Positions 34,196 to 42,145 of a DNA stretch of 46,854 nucleotides are shown in pieces. The notes beneath the pieces were generated by a model. It saw only the letters and a program-made list of their open reading frames with translations, searched no databases and was not told the DNA's origin. Each line of letters begins with the position of its first letter. The first letter of the stretch is position 1. The position numbers were made by a program, and so were the translations under genes. The stretch comes from Streptomyces afghaniensis 772. GTDB lineage: Bacteria > Actinomycetota > Actinomycetes > Streptomycetales > Streptomycetaceae. The stretch spans positions 1 through 46,854 of the forward strand of contig KE354466.1 of assembly GCA_000415505.1 (NCBI GenBank). The letters run 5' to 3'.

Positions 34196-35839
34196 GTGCG
34201 CAGACGACGTCTCGCGCCCCTGTTGGCCGTGAGTGTCACGGCGACGCTGGCTCCCGTATTGGCCACCTCGACGGCCACCGCCGCTCCCGCCACCCCGTCG
34301 ACCGCCTCCTTATCCGCTGCCGAAGGCGGCGCGCTGGACCGGTACGTGAAGCAGAAGCCGCGGTGGAAGCGGTGCGAAGCCGACTCCCCGGCGGAGTTCC
34401 AGTGCGCCACGATCAAGGCCCCGCTGGACTACCGGGTTCCCGGGGGCAAGCGGATCGAGTTGGCCATATCCCGGATCAGGAGCACCGCGCCCGGCAAGCG
34501 GCACGGTGTCCTGTTCTCCAACCCCGGCGGCCCCGGGGGACAGGGGCTCTACATGCCGCTCGACCTGCAGGAGCTGCTCCCCGAGTCCGCACGGCGGAAG
34601 TACGACCTGATCGGCTTCGACCCACGCGGTGTGGGACGGAGCAACCCGGTCTCCTGCGACCTGGAGCCGGAGGAGGAGAACTGGCTGCGGCCGTACAAGG
34701 AGGAGACGTTCGCCAAGGACGTCTCCTGGGCACGCGTCGTCGCGGACAAGTGCCGGGACAAGGCGGGCGACACGCTCGCGCACATCACCACGCGCAACAC
34801 CGCGCGCGACATGGACCTGCTCCGGGCGATCCTCGGTGAGAAGAAGATCTCGTACCTGGGCTACTCGTACGGCACCTACCTGGGCGCCGTTTACACCCAG
34901 CTCTTCCCGGGGCGGGCAGACCGGTTCGTGCTGGACAGCGCGGTCGATCCGGCGCGCGCCTGGCGAGGGATGATCCAGTGGTGGGCGGAGGGCGCCGAAC
35001 CCGCGTTCGACCGGTGGACCGAGTGGGCCGCCGACCGTTCGGAGAAGTACGGCCTCGGCGGCACCCCGAAGGAGGTCGACCGGACGTTCTGGGACCTGGT
35101 CGCGCAGGCCGACGAGAAGCCCATCGAGGTAGACGGGCAGCCGACCACCGGTGATGACATCCGCAGCGGTATGCGCAGGGCGGTCTTCAGCCCGGAGTAC
35201 GCCACCGAGGTGGTCGTGGAACTGATGAAGGCCGCGACCGGCCGGCCCGCCTCCGCGGAGAAGCTCGCGGCGTTCACTGGGCCCGGGCGGACCGGGACAT
35301 CACGCGCCGCCGATGCCGCCGAGGTGCCGGCCGACAACATGACGGCGAGCTTCTGGGCCGTGGTCTGCGGCGACAACTCGGCCGCCTGGTCCCGCGATCC
35401 CGAGAGCTACCGGCGGGACGCCATCGAGGACAAGGGCCGTTACCCGCTCTACGGTGACTTCGCCTCCAGCATCAAGCCCTGTGCGTTCTGGGACAGGTCC
35501 GTGGAACGGGCCACCAAGGTGAACAACAAGGTCGGCTCCCTGGTCGTCCAGAACGAGTGGGACTCGCAGACCCCGCTGCCCAGCGGTCAGGCCCTGCACG
35601 CCGACCTGAAGGGCTCGAAGATGGTCACCGTCCTCGGCGGCGAGGGCCATGGCGTCTATCCGAGCGGCAACGCATGCACGGACGGCACGGTCACGACCTA
35701 CCTGCTCACCGGCAGGCTGCCGGGGAAGGACGTGACCTGTGAGGCGACGGCCGACTCGAACGCGGAGGCACGGAAGAACCAGAAGCAGGACGTGCTGCCA
35801 GGATCTCCGCTCCCGGAGCGTGCACCGGACCGTTTCTGA
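34196..35839 (+). CDS. Secreted tripeptidyl aminopeptidase-like alpha/beta hydrolase
   Basis: A 547-residue exported serine hydrolase of the Streptomyces Tap/SlpD type, which removes short peptides from protein N termini outside the cell. The signal peptide is visible: RRRR charge, a hydrophobic stretch, and cleavage near ATAAP around residue 30. The catalytic triad is in view: Ser in GYSYGTYLG near 226, Asp in QNEWDSQTP near 463, His in GEGHGVY near 492. The oxyanion region is NPGGPGGQG. The start is a GTG at 34196 with GGAAGG in the leader hairpin. It is separated from the biosynthetic operon by 145 bp and looks like a general secreted protease. A role in maturation of a product is possible but not suggested by anything beyond location. 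Confidence 0.92.
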   Translation: MRRRRLAPLLAVSVTATLAPVLATSTATAAPATPSTASLSAAEGGALDRYVKQKPRWKRCEADSPAEFQCATIKAPLDYRVPGGKRIELAISRIRSTAPGKRHGVLFSNPGGPGGQGLYMPLDLQELLPESARRKYDLIGFDPRGVGRSNPVSCDLEPEEENWLRPYKEETFAKDVSWARVVADKCRDKAGDTLAHITTRNTARDMDLLRAILGEKKISYLGYSYGTYLGAVYTQLFPGRADRFVLDSAVDPARAWRGMIQWWAEGAEPAFDRWTEWAADRSEKYGLGGTPKEVDRTFWDLVAQADEKPIEVDGQPTTGDDIRSGMRRAVFSPEYATEVVVELMKAATGRPASAEKLAAFTGPGRTGTSRAADAAEVPADNMTASFWAVVCGDNSAAWSRDPESYRRDAIEDKGRYPLYGDFASSIKPCAFWDRSVERATKVNNKVGSLVVQNEWDSQTPLPSGQALHADLKGSKMVTVLGGEGHGVYPSGNACTDGTVTTYLLTGRLPGKDVTCEATADSNAEARKNQKQDVLPGSPLPERAPDRF

Positions 35840-35845
35840 GCCCGG

Positions 35846-35905
35846 TCGCACGGCCCATCGCCGCATGACCCACGGCCGCATGACCCACGGCCGCACGACC
35901 CATTG
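35846..35905. repeat. Four tandem 15-bp repeats
   Basis: The unit CCGCATGACCCACGG is perfect at 35861-35875 and 35876-35890. Degenerate copies flank it at 35846-35860 and 35891-35905. The array starts 7 bp after the hydrolase stop, in the gap before the SRPBCC gene. Confidence 0.75.
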
Positions 35906-36026
35906 AAGGCGGGGCGGGGCCTCCTGGCGGGGTCCCCCTCGTGCGACGGTCCGGCCTGTCGCAGGCCGCCGAAGCGCGGCATCGGCGGGCGGGGACGCGG
36001 CGCAGGACGTAGCCGGGTGGATACCT

Positions 36027-36473
36027 CTACCGCGCGATGAGCCGCTGTTCGAGGTCGCGCAGGTCCTTGCGGAGGGAGGAGCGCACCTGGCGGGCCAGGA
36101 GCGGCGAGGCCAGCCGGTAGAAGCCGCCTCCGCCGCCCCGGACGCGAATGCGGGCGCACGTGCCCCGGGCGTCCGGCTCGAAGGCGTACGTGACGTGCAT
36201 GGGCATCGGGCCGGCCACGGAGATCATGTCCAGCAGGTGGGGCGGTTCGTACGCGGCCACCCGCAGGACGTAGTCGATGCGCCGGCCGAGGAAGAAGGCC
36301 GTCCGGGTGATCTCGGCGTCCACTCCGAACCCGCCCGCGTCCGCCTCCCGGGTCAGCTCCGCGGTGCGGATGCCCTGCGTCCACTCGGCGTCAGGGCGCC
36401 AGTCCATGGCGTACTCGGCCACCTGTTCGGGCGGGAGCGGGATCACGCGCTCCACGGACACGTCGATCGTCAT
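36027..36473 (-). CDS. SRPBCC (polyketide cyclase/dehydrase-like) small ligand-binding protein
   Basis: A 148-residue START-like helix-grip fold protein, recognisable from VERVIPLPPEQVAEYAMDWR at the N terminus, a central set of beta strands (RIDYVLRVAAYEPP, MHVTYAFEPDARGTCARIRV), and a long C-terminal helix, SSLRKDLRDLEQRLI. These proteins bind or modify small hydrophobic molecules; this one resembles the numerous Streptomyces copies without a known ligand. The start ATG lies at 36473, next to a palindromic divergent promoter region. It is on the opposite strand to its neighbours and not obviously linked to the biosynthetic cluster. Confidence 0.82.
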   Translation of the reverse strand: MTIDVSVERVIPLPPEQVAEYAMDWRPDAEWTQGIRTAELTREADAGGFGVDAEITRTAFFLGRRIDYVLRVAAYEPPHLLDMISVAGPMPMHVTYAFEPDARGTCARIRVRGGGGGFYRLASPLLARQVRSSLRKDLRDLEQRLIAR

Positions 36474-36524
36474 GGCGCTGCCGCCCTTGTCCTCGACTGG
36501 CTGGATCCGGGGGTTGCAGCGACA

Positions 36525-36548
36525 GTGTTAACACATCTTGCGAGATGT
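36525..36548. promoter_or_regulatory. Overlapping palindromes in the divergent SRPBCC/lipoprotein promoter region
   Basis: GTGTTAACAC (36525-36534) is a perfect 10-bp palindrome. ACATCT (36533-36538) and AGATGT (36543-36548) form a second with a 4-nt centre. They overlap by two bases and sit 52 bp upstream of the SRPBCC start, in an A/T-rich patch. This looks like a repressor operator or promoter core, by pattern only. Confidence 0.45.
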
Positions 36549-36658
36549 TTTCCGTCCGGCGCCTGGCACGGCTGCGCTCCCGGCAGTGAGTACGCGTACT
36601 CAGTCACCCCCGCGCACCTACCGATTCGCACGGCCGGCCGCCATGAGAAGGTCCCTCC

Positions 36659-37243
36659 ATGTCCACCTCAACGCCCGTCGGCCGTGGCCCACTTGCCGCT
36701 GTCGCCCTGGTTCTCGTCGCCGCGCTCTCCGCATGCGGTGACCTGCACGCCTCGGGCTCGACGGCCCGGGCCGCCACTCCCGGCGCGTCCGAGGGCGCCG
36801 CCTCGCCGTACGTGGAGCCGGGGGCCGGTGACGGGGCCCCGCACGACAACGAGAACAACGCGTACCGCCGCTCGCGCGAGATGTCCCCCGCCCACGCGAA
36901 GGACGCCGAGCGGGAGGCCGGCCGCATCAGGCCGGTGCTCGAGCGGCTGTGGGAGCAGCGGAAGTGGGACCCCGCGACGGTGCGGGCGGCCCTGCTGCGG
37001 CTCGGATACGAGGAGGAGCGCGTCACGAAGGACGGAAAGCTGCTCGGCGGGACGCTCACCGTCAGCGAGATGCCCTCGCGCTGGAAGGACGACGGTTACG
37101 TGACGCCCGAGGGGACACGGGTGGCGCTGCGCGTGCACCGCGACGCCTGCGTCACGGCGTTCCTGCAGAAGTCGAACTTCGACGTACGGACCAACGGGCC
37201 GTACCTGGAGACCGGTTGCTTCGAGCCGCCCTACGGCCACTGA
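36659..37243 (+). CDS. Putative lipoprotein
   Basis: A 194-residue protein with a lipoprotein signal peptide: a basic start, hydrophobic stretch LAAVALVLVAA and lipobox LSAC with the modified Cys near residue 26. It would be anchored to the outer face of the membrane. The mature part is first Ala/Gly/Ser-rich, then charged, with a helical region around DAEREAGRIRPVLERLWEQ and a C-terminal domain having two cysteines (DACVTAF, TGCFEPPYGH), possibly a disulfide. I do not recognise the domain. The gene ends at a strong hairpin shared with the convergent ABC transporter gene. Confidence 0.8.
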   Translation: MSTSTPVGRGPLAAVALVLVAALSACGDLHASGSTARAATPGASEGAASPYVEPGAGDGAPHDNENNAYRRSREMSPAHAKDAEREAGRIRPVLERLWEQRKWDPATVRAALLRLGYEEERVTKDGKLLGGTLTVSEMPSRWKDDGYVTPEGTRVALRVHRDACVTAFLQKSNFDVRTNGPYLETGCFEPPYGH

Positions 37244-37272
37244 CCAGGGCGTCGCATCGCACCGGGTCCCGG

Positions 37273-37302
37273 GGCCGTCTCCTCAGGGGCGAGGAGACGG
37301 CC
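37273..37302. terminator. Bidirectional terminator hairpin
   Basis: GGCCGTCTCCTC (37273-37284) and GAGGAGACGGCC (37291-37302) are perfect 12-bp arms around a 6-nt loop. They lie between the convergent lipoprotein gene and ABC transporter gene, so the hairpin can end both transcripts. Confidence 0.8.
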
Positions 37303-37320
37303 TCCGGCCCGCGCCGTCGT

Positions 37321-39135
37321 TCAGAGCACCTCGGCCCGCCCCGTCGTGTCGTCGAGGAACCCGCCCGACTGGTGCTGCCACAGCTTCGCGTAGGCGCCGT
37401 CGATCGCGAGCAACTCCTGGTGCGTGCCCTGCTCGACGATCCGTCCGCGGTCGAGGACGACGAGCTGGTCCATGGAGGCGACCGTGCTCAGCCGGTGCGC
37501 CACGACCAGCGCGGTCCGCCCGTCCATGAGCCGCCACAGCGCCTCCTGCACGAGGAGTTCGCTCTCCGAGTCCAGCGCGCTGGTCGCCTCGTCGAGCAGC
37601 AGGATCGGCGCGTCGCGCAGGATCGCCCGGGCGAGAGCGACGCGCTGGCGCTGACCGCCGGACAGCTTGATGCCGCGCTCGCCCACCATGGTGTCGAAGC
37701 CGTCCGGCAGCGCGTCGGCGAACTCCGTGACGTGGGCCGCCTCGGCCGCGCGGCGGATCTCGGCCTCGGTGGCGTCCGGCCGGGCGAACGCGATGTTGTC
37801 CCGCAGGGTGCGGTGGAACATCGCCGGGTCCTGCGGCACGTACGCGATCTGGCCGCGCAGGTCGGCCTGGCGCAGCCGGCTGATGTCCTGACCGCCGACG
37901 AGGATGCGGCCGCCGTCGATGTCCGTCATCCGCAGCAGCAGCCGGGTCAGGGAGGTCTTGCCGCCGCCCGACCGGCCGACCAGGCCGATCCTCGCCCCGC
38001 TCGGCACGTCCAGGTCGAGGCCCTCGAACAGCCGCCTGCCGCCCCGGTGCGCGAAGGTCACCTTCTCGAAGCGGATACCGGCGGACCGGGGCCGCAGCGG
38101 CTCCGGCGACGGCGGGTCGAGCACGGTGGGAGGCGTCAGGAGCAGCTCGGTGAACTGCGCGGCCTCCGTCATCGAGCTCTCCAGCCGGCGGTAGATCTGG
38201 TTGAACTCGAACATGATCCGGGTCGCGTTGCTGTAGTAGGTGAAGGCGACCACGATCGCCTCCACGCCGTTCCCGCCCCCGGCGAGCGTGACCGCGAGCA
38301 ACAGCCCCATCGCGTTGGTCAGCACCGACATCGGCGCCACCAGCGTGTCGATGCGGAGGTTGCCGTAGTCCCACGACCGCAGCGTGAGCCGGCGCGAGGT
38401 GGCGACCCGGGAACGGTGCTCGGCGGCCTCGCGTTCCTCCGCGGCGAACGCCCGCACCGTGTCCATGTTCATCAGGCTGTCGGCGACGTGGCCCGACACC
38501 CGGGCGATCGCCTCCTCACGCAGGTCGACCAGCGCCTGACGGCGCCGGATGAGAGGCACGACCAGTACCCCGGTCAGCGCGATCATCACCAGCAGTCCGA
38601 CCACGAGCAGGGGTTCGTAGCGCCACAGCACCACCGCCCCGAACGCCAGCGGCACGAAGCTGCCCACGATCTGGAACGTCAGCGTGTCCACGAACTGCTC
38701 GAAACGCGAGGCGAAGCTCAGGACGCGCTTGGTCAGCGAACCGGCGAAGTTGTCGTGGAAGAACGCGGCGTCCTTGGCGAACAGCTCGTCCATCCCGATC
38801 ACGTACAAGTGCTCGATGCCCAGGGCGTCGAGGCGGTTGAGGCAGTGCAGGGCGACGCGCCACAGTGCCTCCGCGAACAGCAGGACCCCGGCGAAGCCGA
38901 GGACGTACGGCAGTGTCGAGTCGACCGTGACGTCCCTGTCGTCGGCGATGTCGCCGACGAGCTTGGCGACGATCAGCGGCGCGACGTAGTTGATTCCGAT
39001 GTTGCCCAGCGCCATGAGCAGCATCGCGGGTGCCGTCAGCCGGCGCAGCCGGGCCAACTCCCGTCCGTAGTAACGAAGTGCGAGAAGCACCGAGCGTTTG
39101 CCCGGCTGAACCCTGCGCGTTCCAGGCGTTTCCAT
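37321..39135 (-). CDS. ABC transporter, fused membrane and ATPase domains (exporter type)
   Basis: A 604-residue half-transporter working as a dimer. The first 330 residues hold six membrane helices (for example LTAPAMLLMALGNIGINYV, LVVGLLVMIALTGVLVV). The ATPase has Walker A GRSGGGKTSL, Q-loop YVPQDPAMFH, signature LSGGQRQR, Walker B ILLLDEATSALD and the switch histidine in VVAHRLS. The ATG at 39135 was chosen because it has an AGGGGTGGG site; further upstream the frame has no transporter character. It could export a small molecule or lipid, and could serve the biosynthetic cluster 3 kb away, but it is separated by unrelated genes and faces the other way. Confidence 0.92.
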   Translation of the reverse strand: METPGTRRVQPGKRSVLLALRYYGRELARLRRLTAPAMLLMALGNIGINYVAPLIVAKLVGDIADDRDVTVDSTLPYVLGFAGVLLFAEALWRVALHCLNRLDALGIEHLYVIGMDELFAKDAAFFHDNFAGSLTKRVLSFASRFEQFVDTLTFQIVGSFVPLAFGAVVLWRYEPLLVVGLLVMIALTGVLVVPLIRRRQALVDLREEAIARVSGHVADSLMNMDTVRAFAAEEREAAEHRSRVATSRRLTLRSWDYGNLRIDTLVAPMSVLTNAMGLLLAVTLAGGGNGVEAIVVAFTYYSNATRIMFEFNQIYRRLESSMTEAAQFTELLLTPPTVLDPPSPEPLRPRSAGIRFEKVTFAHRGGRRLFEGLDLDVPSGARIGLVGRSGGGKTSLTRLLLRMTDIDGGRILVGGQDISRLRQADLRGQIAYVPQDPAMFHRTLRDNIAFARPDATEAEIRRAAEAAHVTEFADALPDGFDTMVGERGIKLSGGQRQRVALARAILRDAPILLLDEATSALDSESELLVQEALWRLMDGRTALVVAHRLSTVASMDQLVVLDRGRIVEQGTHQELLAIDGAYAKLWQHQSGGFLDDTTGRAEVL

Positions 39136-39510
39136 CCCACCCCTGTGTCGTTCTGTGGCCGCCCGCCACGCGCTGGTGCGGGCAGGGGCCATCGCCGCAA
39201 CGGATGTGTGGAGATTCGGGTCGAGTCCGGAAGTGTCCCGCGATAGTGCCCGCGGCGTCCAAGTGTTTTCCGGCCCGGCGGTGGTGCGCAGGGAGCGCCA
39301 AGAGGCACGGTCGGCGGACTCGGGGCGGTACGGGGCGGTGGTGCGGGGCCGGCCGGGCGGTTCAGGACGTGAGTGCGCGGGGGTGTCGGTAAGGCCACCC
39401 CCGCATCGGGTGTCCAGGCCCAGGGACGGGCCGTGCCGGGGGCGGCAGCATGTGTGTCGTCGGCGACCGGCCGACGAGCGATCCGCCACCGGACTTCGGG
39501 GGGACCCCCC
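39136..39510. other. 375-bp divergent intergenic region, nothing recognised
   Basis: This spacer separates the start of the ABC transporter gene from that of the membrane protein gene. I see no gene, strong palindrome or clear promoter boxes. A short G-rich purine stretch precedes the membrane protein gene. Confidence 0.5.
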
Positions 39511-40170
39511 ATGAACGAGACCTTCGCCAGGCGCCTGACGGGCCTCGCCGGCATCGCCGCCGCGGCCGCCCTCATCATCGAGGTACCGCTGTACTTCGTC
39601 TACTCCGGTCCGCCGCCGGACGCGAACGTCCTCAGCAGGCTGCTGCTCGCGATCTTCTCGCTGGCGTTCCTGATCGTGTTCGTGACGGCCTTCCGCGAGC
39701 TGGTCAAGCGGGTGAACCCGGCCTACGACTGGGTGGGTTCGCTGGCGTTCGCCGTCGGGCTGGTCTACGTGGCGGTCACCCTGGTCTCCAGCGGGCTGGA
39801 GGCCGGCGCGGTCATCGCCGCCGACCGTGCGATCGATCCGACCATCGCGGTCAGCGGCACCTACGTCCTGTACGGGACGATCGGCAAGGTGCTGATGGCT
39901 CTGTTCCTGACCGTGGTGGGCTTCGGCATCTCCCGCACGAACCTGCTGCCGCGCTGGACCGGCCGCTCCGCCTACGTCCTGGCCGGGGTCAATCTGGCCT
40001 TCGTGCCGTCCTTGTTCTTCGGCAACGACCCGGCGGACTTCTACGCGGCGAACGGCTGGGGCACCACCGCGTCGCTGGGCGCGATCCTCAGCTACTGGCT
40101 GCTCGCGCTGGGCATCACGACGTACCGCAGTGCCACTGCGCGGGCCGGTCTCCCCGCTCAGCCCAGGTAG
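39511..40170 (+). CDS. Multi-pass membrane protein, possibly DUF4386-like
   Basis: A 219-residue integral membrane protein with six hydrophobic segments, including LAGIAAAAALIIEVPLYFVY, LLLAIFSLAFLIVFVTAF, LAFAVGLVYVAVTLVS, IGKVLMALFLTVVGFGI, and a C-terminal LGAILSYWLLALGIT. No catalytic or transport motif is visible. The layout is like small uncharacterised DUF4386-type membrane proteins. The ATG at 39511 follows a GGGGGGACCCCCC patch. The last 13 bp overlap the end of the convergent isomerase-like gene. Confidence 0.75.
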   Translation: MNETFARRLTGLAGIAAAAALIIEVPLYFVYSGPPPDANVLSRLLLAIFSLAFLIVFVTAFRELVKRVNPAYDWVGSLAFAVGLVYVAVTLVSSGLEAGAVIAADRAIDPTIAVSGTYVLYGTIGKVLMALFLTVVGFGISRTNLLPRWTGRSAYVLAGVNLAFVPSLFFGNDPADFYAANGWGTTASLGAILSYWLLALGITTYRSATARAGLPAQPR

Positions 40171-40814
40171 ACCGGCACCGTCGAGGCCAGATCGCCCAGT
40201 TCAGCCCGCTCCGCCTCGGTCGGCGCCCGCCGTCCTGTGCCCACCAGCAGCGCGTCCGCGTCGGAGAACGACGGGGGGAACGCGCTCCCGGCGATCCGCT
40301 CCAGCATCTCGCGGGACCGGGCGAGCCCCTCCGCGGGCGGCGGCGCGGCGTCCGGGAGGTGGGCGATCAGGTCGAGATGGTGCAGCGTCCACTCCATGAC
40401 GTACGTGGAGAGGTAGTCGCCCACGGTGAGAACCTCGTCGCGGGTGCCGACCCGGAGACCGGGGTCGGCGAGCTCCGCCGCGCGGCCCGCGGCGGAGCCG
40501 ACGTCGTCCAGGTGGAACTTGAGCAGGTGCGGTTCCCCGTACGCGGCGGCCAGCCGGACGGTCAGCGCGTCGAGCGGGTCGTCTCCGGTCGGCGGCGTGT
40601 CGGAGACCTCCCAGTAGGTCAGCGCGTCACGGGTCGGTTCCCCGTCGGCGGGGGTGGCGAGGGTGATCAGGACGTCCTGCGCGTCGATGACCAGATGGCA
40701 CACCAGGTCCCGCACCAGCCAGCCGGTACAGCCGGACGGCCGGGCGAAGTCCTCGTCGGCCAGCTCGGCGACCGCCGCGCGCAACGCCGTCCAGGAGCTT
40801 GAGAAGAGATCCAC
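40158..40814 (-). CDS. Maleylpyruvate isomerase/DinB-like metal-binding protein
   Basis: A 218-residue protein of the maleylpyruvate-isomerase N-terminal (mycothiol-linked, DinB-like four-helix) family. Visible features are SGCTGWLVRDLVCHLV near 25-45, with the first metal histidine, and MEWTLHHLDLIAHLPD near 145, with the others. Actinobacteria have many of these; most are thought to use mycothiol as a thiol cofactor, with unknown substrates. The GTG at 40814 fits the usual N terminus (helix 1 starts FSSSWTALRAAVAEL); an antisense shadow extends the open frame further. It is convergent with the membrane protein gene and overlaps it by 13 bp. Confidence 0.8.
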   Translation of the reverse strand: MDLFSSSWTALRAAVAELADEDFARPSGCTGWLVRDLVCHLVIDAQDVLITLATPADGEPTRDALTYWEVSDTPPTGDDPLDALTVRLAAAYGEPHLLKFHLDDVGSAAGRAAELADPGLRVGTRDEVLTVGDYLSTYVMEWTLHHLDLIAHLPDAAPPPAEGLARSREMLERIAGSAFPPSFSDADALLVGTGRRAPTEAERAELGDLASTVPVYLG

Positions 40815-40988
40815 ACCGGCAACGTAGGCCGTGCCCCGCGGGCGGACAAGCGGATTGCGGACGGCAGGACCGCACGAGCGGCAGCGCCGTCGAGCACGAC
40901 TGTTGACGCCGACCCGGCCGCCGCGCCACGGTGAGTGACGTGGCAAGCGCGGTGCATCACCGAAGCCTGACATCCGAAGGTGGTGAGC

Positions 40989-42125
40989 ATGGCCATCATG
41001 GAGAGGCCCGAAACGCCGGCCGCGACGGCCGCGGACGTGGAGCGCCTCGTCTCGCCGGTCAACTCGCACACCGAGTGGGATCCGCTGGAGGAGATCATCG
41101 TCGGGCGTCTCGAGGGCGCGACGATCCCTTCGGACCACCCGGTGGTGAGCTGCAACGTGCCGCCCTGGGCCGGGCGGCTGCAGGGACTCGCCGCCGGCTT
41201 CCGGTACCCGCGCGTGCTCGTCGAGCAGGCGCAGCAGGAGATCGACGGGTTCGTCGCCCTGCTGGAGTCCCTCGGCGTCACGGTCAGGCGGCCGGACGTG
41301 GTCGACCACCGGCGCCGCTTCGCCACCCCCGACTGGTCCTCCCGGGGCTTCTGCAACACCTGTCCGCGGGACAGCATGCTCGTGATCGGCGACGAGATCA
41401 TCGAAACTCCGATGGCCTGGCCGTGCCGGTACTTCGAGACCCACTCCTACCGCCCGCTCCTCAAGGACTACTTCCGCCGCGGCGCGCGCTGGACGGCGGC
41501 ACCCAGGCCGCAGCTCACGGACGAACTGTTCGATCCGGACTTCCAGGTGCCGAAGGACGGCGAGCCCATGCGGTACATCCTCACCGAGTTCGAGCCGGTC
41601 TTCGACGCGGCGGACTTCGTCCGGGCCGGGCGGGACCTTTTCGTCACGCGCAGCAACGTCACCAACCGGATGGGCATCGACTGGCTGCGCCGCCATCTCG
41701 GGCAGGGGTACCGCATCCACGAGATCGAGAGCCGCTGCCGTACGCCCATGCACATCGACACGACCTTCGTCCTCCTCGCGCCCGGAAAGGTGCTGGTCAA
41801 CCCGGAGTACGTCGACGTCGACCGGCTGCCCGGCATCCTGAGCTCCTGGGACGTCCTGGTCGCCCCCGAGCCCGACCCGATCGACGAGACGCTGCTCAAG
41901 GTCACGTCGATGTGCGGCCAGTGGCTCAGCATGAACGTGCTCATGATCGACGAACGGCGGGTGATCGCGGAGCGGCACCACACCGGCATGCTGCGCGCCC
42001 TGGAGAAGTGGGGTTTCGAGCCGATCCCGTGCGACCTGCTGCACTACGCGCCGTTCGGCGGCTCGTTCCACTGCGCGACGCTCGACGTCCGGCGCCGCGG
42101 CTCACTCGAGTCCTACTTCGACTGA
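40989..42125 (+). CDS. Amidinotransferase (glycine/inosamine-phosphate amidinotransferase family)
   Basis: A 378-residue enzyme that would move an amidino group from arginine to an amine, giving a guanidino compound such as guanidinoacetate or a guanidino-cyclitol. Features: EWDPLEEIIVGRL at the N terminus, NTCPRDSMLVIGDEIIETPM (near 120), the catalytic histidine region RTPMHIDTTFVLLAPGK, and the catalytic Cys near 360 in GGSFHCATLDVRR. This is the same layout as human AGAT and StrB of streptomycin producers. The ATG at 40989 follows AAGGTGG; two GTG codons just upstream (40980, 40983) are in frame. It is 7 kb from the cluster and appears alone on its strand. It may be a primary-metabolism gene or a cluster outlier. 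Confidence 0.9.
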   Translation: MAIMERPETPAATAADVERLVSPVNSHTEWDPLEEIIVGRLEGATIPSDHPVVSCNVPPWAGRLQGLAAGFRYPRVLVEQAQQEIDGFVALLESLGVTVRRPDVVDHRRRFATPDWSSRGFCNTCPRDSMLVIGDEIIETPMAWPCRYFETHSYRPLLKDYFRRGARWTAAPRPQLTDELFDPDFQVPKDGEPMRYILTEFEPVFDAADFVRAGRDLFVTRSNVTNRMGIDWLRRHLGQGYRIHEIESRCRTPMHIDTTFVLLAPGKVLVNPEYVDVDRLPGILSSWDVLVAPEPDPIDETLLKVTSMCGQWLSMNVLMIDERRVIAERHHTGMLRALEKWGFEPIPCDLLHYAPFGGSFHCATLDVRRRGSLESYFD

Positions 42126-42145
42126 CCGAGGCCTCCGGGCGCCCC

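Noticed and set aside
35846-35905. CRISPR array
   Set aside because: The 15-bp units are directly adjacent with no spacers, and no cas genes are present.
37321-39135. Dedicated exporter for the cluster product
   Set aside because: It is an exporter-type ABC protein but faces the other way and is separated from the cluster by three unrelated genes; nothing in the sequence links it.
36949-39246. 765-codon open frame on the plus strand
   Set aside because: It is antisense to the ABC transporter, whose Walker and signature motifs are intact on the other strand.
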